Source of the DNA: AC-56 sp963798705 | GTDB lineage: Bacteria; Actinomycetota; Thermoleophilia; Solirubrobacterales; 70-9 | DNA: 64,000 nucleotides | Direction: 5' to 3' | Assembly: GCA_963798705.1 (NCBI GenBank) | Contig: CAWCTW010000005.1 | Location: 2,418,001-2,482,000, forward strand | Shown here: piece after piece, positions 60,986 through 64,000 of the stretch | How the letters are laid out: every line of letters begins with the position of its first letter | Position numbering within the stretch: the stretch's first letter is position 1 | Notes under the pieces: model-generated | Databases searched by the model: none | The model's input: the letters and a program-made list of their open reading frames with translations, nothing else | Told to the model about the DNA's origin: nothing | Position numbers and translations under genes: made by a program

Positions 60986-62662
60986 GTGGCGACCACCACC
61001 GACAGCGCCGAGCGAGCCGGCGACGAGGCCGGCGGGCCGGTCCACGGCGGCCGGCTGGTCGCGCGGACCCTCGCCTCCCGGGGGGTCGAGCAGCTGTTCA
61101 GCCTCTCGGGCGGTCATCTGTTCTCGATCTACGACGGCTGCAGGGCGGAGGGCATCGAGGTCGTCGACACCCGCCACGAGGCCTCCGCCGCGTGGGCGGC
61201 CGAGGGCTTCGCGAAGGCGACTCGGGGGCCCGGGGTGTGCGCGCTGACCGCCGGGCCGGGAGTGACCAACGGGATGAGCCCGATCGCCGGTGCCCGGCAG
61301 AACCGCTCCCCGCTCGTCGTGCTGGGCGGCCGCGCCCCCGAGATGCGATGGGGGTCGGGATCGCTCCAGGAGATCGATCACCTGCCCTTCGTCGCGCCCC
61401 TCACCAAGTCCGCTCAGACGGCCAAGGAGACCACGCACATACCCGAATTGACCGCCGCGGCGATCGACGCGGCTCTCGAGCAGCCGAGCGGCCCGACCTT
61501 CGTGGACTACCCGCTGGACGTCGTCTTCCAGGAGGCCGATGCGAAGATCCCGGAGCCGGCCGACCGGGCGCCGGGCACGCCTGCCGACCGCTCCGACGAG
61601 GCGGGGGCGCTGCTGGCCGGCGCCGAGCGCCCGGTGATCATGGCGGGAACCGGCGTCTATTGGGCGCACGGGGAGGGGGAGCTTCGCGCGCTCGCGGAAG
61701 CGCTCGCCATCCCCGTCTTCCTGAACGGAATGGGACGGGGCTGCCTGCCCGCGGACCACGAGCTCTGCCTCTCGCGCGCGCGGGGGCAGGCGCTGAAGGA
61801 GGCCGACGTGGCGCTCGTCGTCGGGGTGCCGCTCGACTTCCGGCTGGGGTTCGGCGGCTCGTTCGGCGAGGAGACCCGGATCGTCTCCCTGGACGTGGAG
61901 CCCAGCCGCCTGGCGGCAACCCGCCAGCCCGAGCTCGAGTTGGTCGGCGACATCCCGGCGACGCTCGCATCCCTGCGCGAAACGGCCACGTCCACCGGAG
62001 GCGAGCGCGGCGGCACCGCCGACCCCTGGCTCTCGTCCCTGCGTGAGACGGAGTCCGCGAAACGCGAGTCGGAGGCCGGGGACCTCACGGACCCCCGGGC
62101 GCCCCTGCATCCGGTCCGCGTCTACGCGGAGCTCGACGATCTGCTCGACCGCGACGCGATCGTGATCGGGGACGGGGGCGACTTCGTCTCCTACGCGGGC
62201 CGTTTCATCCGGACGTACGAGCCCGGGACCTGGATGGACCCCGGGCCCTACGGTTGTCTCGGCGCGGGGCCCGGGCAGGCGATCGGCGCGGCTAAGGCTC
62301 AAGCTGACCGTCAGATCTGCCTGCTGCTGGGCGACGGCGCCTTCGGCTTCTCCGGCCTGGAGTTCGACACGATGGCCCGTCACGGCCTTCCCGTCGTGGG
62401 CATCGTCGGCAACAACGGCATCTGGGCGCTCGAGCACCACCCGATGAAGTTCCTGTACGGCTACTCGATGGCCGCGGAGCTGCGGCCGGCCACCCGCTAC
62501 GACCGGATCGCCGAGGCGCTCGGGTGCCACGCGGAGCTGGTGCAGAAGCCCGACGAGCTGCGCCCGGCGCTGGAGCGCGCCTTCGCCGCGGGGGGCCCGG
62601 CCCTCGTCAACGTCCTCACCGATCCCGAGGTCGTCTACCCCCGCAAGGCCGTCCTGGCCTAG
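60986..62662 (+). CDS. Thiamine-diphosphate enzyme, acetolactate synthase-like
   Basis: 558 residues, three-domain ThDP fold. The activating Glu is E65 (DTRHEASAAWAAEGFAKATR), AGPGVTNGMSPIAGARQNRS follows, and the diphosphate/Mg motif is GDGAFGFSGLEFDTMARHGL through IVGNNGIW. Related to IlvB, oxalyl-CoA decarboxylase and the IlvB-like lyase group. No ilvN or other branched-chain gene is adjacent, so it is probably not the main acetolactate synthase. GTG 60986, divergent from the CRP-like gene. Confidence 0.88.
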   Translation: MATTTDSAERAGDEAGGPVHGGRLVARTLASRGVEQLFSLSGGHLFSIYDGCRAEGIEVVDTRHEASAAWAAEGFAKATRGPGVCALTAGPGVTNGMSPIAGARQNRSPLVVLGGRAPEMRWGSGSLQEIDHLPFVAPLTKSAQTAKETTHIPELTAAAIDAALEQPSGPTFVDYPLDVVFQEADAKIPEPADRAPGTPADRSDEAGALLAGAERPVIMAGTGVYWAHGEGELRALAEALAIPVFLNGMGRGCLPADHELCLSRARGQALKEADVALVVGVPLDFRLGFGGSFGEETRIVSLDVEPSRLAATRQPELELVGDIPATLASLRETATSTGGERGGTADPWLSSLRETESAKRESEAGDLTDPRAPLHPVRVYAELDDLLDRDAIVIGDGGDFVSYAGRFIRTYEPGTWMDPGPYGCLGAGPGQAIGAAKAQADRQICLLLGDGAFGFSGLEFDTMARHGLPVVGIVGNNGIWALEHHPMKFLYGYSMAAELRPATRYDRIAEALGCHAELVQKPDELRPALERAFAAGGPALVNVLTDPEVVYPRKAVLA

Positions 62663-62789
62663 CCGCATACCGGCGGGGAACCGGCGCGCACACCGGCGTT
62701 TTCCGTTACCAAGAGGGGGGTAACCCAATTGATACGGGGAATCGTCCGGCTTTTTTCCACGGACGGCTCGCCACGGAGGGATTGAGAGA
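62663..62789 (+). promoter_or_regulatory. Possible c-di-AMP (ydaO/yuaA) riboswitch-like leader
   Basis: The leader of the transglycosylase gene contains GGGGGGTAACCCAATT (62716-62731) followed by CGGGGAATCGTCCGG (62735-62749) and a later CCACGGACGGCTCGCCACGG (62758-62777). The order and parts of the sequence resemble the GGGGGAACCCAATT and GGGGTGAATC segments of ydaO elements, which in actinobacteria often precede cell-wall hydrolase genes. The match is partial (GGGGAATC instead of GGGGTGAATC), so this is a proposal. Confidence 0.4.
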
Positions 62790-64000
62790 GTGCGAAGGAG
62801 GCATCTGCTCTGCGTAGGAGCCGCCGTAGCCGCTACGGCGACGATCAGCGGTGCCGTGAACGCCAACGCGGGCGGCATCCTCAACAACACGACCGATCGG
62901 GTGGGCGGGGCGGTGGGCGGCGCGACCGACACGGTGCACAACACGACCGGCACCGTGACGGATACGGTGCACAACACGACCGGCACCGTGAAGGACACGA
63001 CCGGAGGCGCGATCAACACCGTCACCGGCGGCGGCTCCAGCGGCGGGAGCACCTCGGGCGGCAGCACCTCGAGCGGGAGCACTTCGACCGGAACGACCGG
63101 CACGACGTCCACCGGCACCGGCACGACGTCCACCGGCACGAGCACCACCGGGACCACCGGCGAGACCGCGACCGACTCGGGTTCGGGCGGCACGGGCGGC
63201 GCCGCGGGCCCGGGAGGCAGCGGCGGTCGGGGCGGGCGTCCGCACGGGGCCGGAAGGATGAGCCCGGCTGAGCGACGGGCAGCGGCCCGCCAGCGCTATC
63301 GCCATCGGATGTCCGTTCCCGAGCCGCCACTGCGACAGCCGGGCGGCCGGCCCACCAGGTCCAATCCCACGGTGACGGTCGGGTCCTTCGGCCCCGCCCC
63401 GCTCGGCGTGCCCAACTTCATCATCGGCCAGTTCGAGATCCCGCCATTCCTGCTGCCGATCTATCAGGCCTGCGGCACCCAGTACGGGATCCCGTGGCAG
63501 GTGCTCGCCTCGATCAACAAGATCGAGACCGCGTTCGGCACCAACCTCAACATCTCGAGCGCCGGGGCCGTGGGATGGATGCAGTTCATGCCGGCGACGT
63601 GGGACACCTACGGCACGGACGCCAACGGCGACGGGCGCAAGGACCCCTACAACCCGGTCGACGCCGTCTGCTCGGCGGCGCGCTACCTCAAGGCCGCCGG
63701 AGGCGACAGCGACCTGCGCACCGCGATCTTCGCCTACAACAACGCCGACTGGTACGTGGACGAGGTGCTGCTCGGCGCGCAGCAGTACGGCAAGCTCCCG
63801 GAGGACCTGGTCAGCTCCCTCACCGGCCTGACGCAGGGCGCGCGCTTCCCGGTGGCGGCGAAGGTGCGCTACGCCGACGACATCGCCGAGCGCCAGGCTT
63901 CCCACCGGGCCAGGCCGACCAAGCGCTCGAGCGGCAACGCCGCGGACGTGGTCTCCTCCTCACCCACGCGCCGCGGGATCAACGTCTTCGCTCGCAACGG
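62790..64000 (+). CDS. Secreted lytic transglycosylase, truncated by the window end
   Basis: Open from GTG 62790 to the window edge (403 residues, no stop). A signal peptide (RRRHLLCVGAAVAATATISG, cleavage near AVNANA) is followed by a repeat region (TDTVHNTTGTV twice) and a long Ser/Thr/Gly linker. The SLT domain begins near residue 220: INKIETAFGTNLNISSAGAV with catalytic Glu at about 246, GWMQFMPATWDTYGTDANGD, and AARYLKAAGGDSDLRTAIFA. It cuts glycan strands of peptidoglycan. The continuing tail may hold a peptidase or cell-wall domain beyond the edge. GGAGGG precedes the start. Confidence 0.9.
   Translation, partial: MRRRHLLCVGAAVAATATISGAVNANAGGILNNTTDRVGGAVGGATDTVHNTTGTVTDTVHNTTGTVKDTTGGAINTVTGGGSSGGSTSGGSTSSGSTSTGTTGTTSTGTGTTSTGTSTTGTTGETATDSGSGGTGGAAGPGGSGGRGGRPHGAGRMSPAERRAAARQRYRHRMSVPEPPLRQPGGRPTRSNPTVTVGSFGPAPLGVPNFIIGQFEIPPFLLPIYQACGTQYGIPWQVLASINKIETAFGTNLNISSAGAVGWMQFMPATWDTYGTDANGDGRKDPYNPVDAVCSAARYLKAAGGDSDLRTAIFAYNNADWYVDEVLLGAQQYGKLPEDLVSSLTGLTQGARFPVAAKVRYADDIAERQASHRARPTKRSSGNAADVVSSSPTRRGINVFARN

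Noticed and set aside
60986..62662. Calling this gene the biosynthetic acetolactate synthase (ilvB)
   Set aside because: No ilvN/ilvC neighbours and the sequence fits a broader ThDP enzyme group, so only a family name is given.

Overview
The window is 64 kb of high-GC (roughly 70%), gene-dense chromosomal DNA with many GTG and TTG starts and frequent NTGA stop/start overlaps. Gene content and order point to an actinobacterium. SPW-repeat and DUF6159 proteins, a csrA gene and the overall layout suggest the Thermoleophilia (Solirubrobacterales-like); that placement is inference. I see no rRNA, CRISPR array, prophage or insertion sequence. There are two tRNA genes, Gln(UUG) and Leu(UAA), both on the minus strand.

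Layout. 0-7.3 kb: housekeeping run metG - tatD - ksgA - ispE, a DedA/PAP2 fusion, a small membrane protein and a PucR-type regulator. 7.3-10.5 kb: a cyclase-family hydrolase, then a minus-strand operon of a SufR-like regulator, folE and an FAD reductase, with a palindromic operator at the regulator's start. 10.6-13.2 kb: tRNA-Gln, glmU, prs. 13.2-19.6 kb: accessory membrane proteins, a glycerophosphodiesterase and a DUF6159 gene that both carry several frameshifts, an MFS transporter and a UbiB-like kinase. 19.9-29.3 kb: second housekeeping run L25 - pth - enoyl-CoA hydratase (frameshifted) - mfd - SurA-like foldase - mazG - eno - FtsB/DivIC. The order metG-tatD-ksgA-ispE / glmU-prs-L25-pth-mfd-mazG-eno-divIC is an old bacterial synteny block.

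29.3-42.0 kb: a cell-surface glycan locus with two large GT-C-like membrane proteins, three tandem sulfotransferase paralogues, a MurG/MGT-like glycosyltransferase, a fourth sulfotransferase of a different type and a Wzx-like flippase with a long cytoplasmic tail. Together they look like a pathway for making, sulfating and exporting a surface polysaccharide. 42-51 kb: an Arg-rich HTH protein, csrA, a secreted nuclease, a DUF2090 aldolase-like protein, a GCS2-type ligase, a zinc-ribbon pseudo-rhomboid, small metabolic enzymes and an R2-like ligand-binding oxidase.

51-64 kb: regulation and envelope. There is an ECF sigma factor fused to a zinc anti-sigma motif and a membrane/PT-rich tail, an F420-type reductase, an orphan Phd-like antitoxin, an aldehyde dehydrogenase, a GAF-PAS-PAS-GAF-SpoIIE phosphatase, a membrane adenylate cyclase convergent with a CRP/FNR-like regulator, a ThDP enzyme, and a secreted lytic transglycosylase that runs off the end behind a possible c-di-AMP riboswitch.

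Three things cut across the map. First, long inverted repeats without T-tracts sit at gene ends; three of them share the core CTTGTGCCGAC and one lies in frame inside a membrane-protein gene. Second, frameshifts are concentrated in 14.7-16.3 kb, with single ones at about 21.56 and 33.85 kb; these are most likely sequence errors or gene decay. Third, several signalling proteins have unusual domain fusions.
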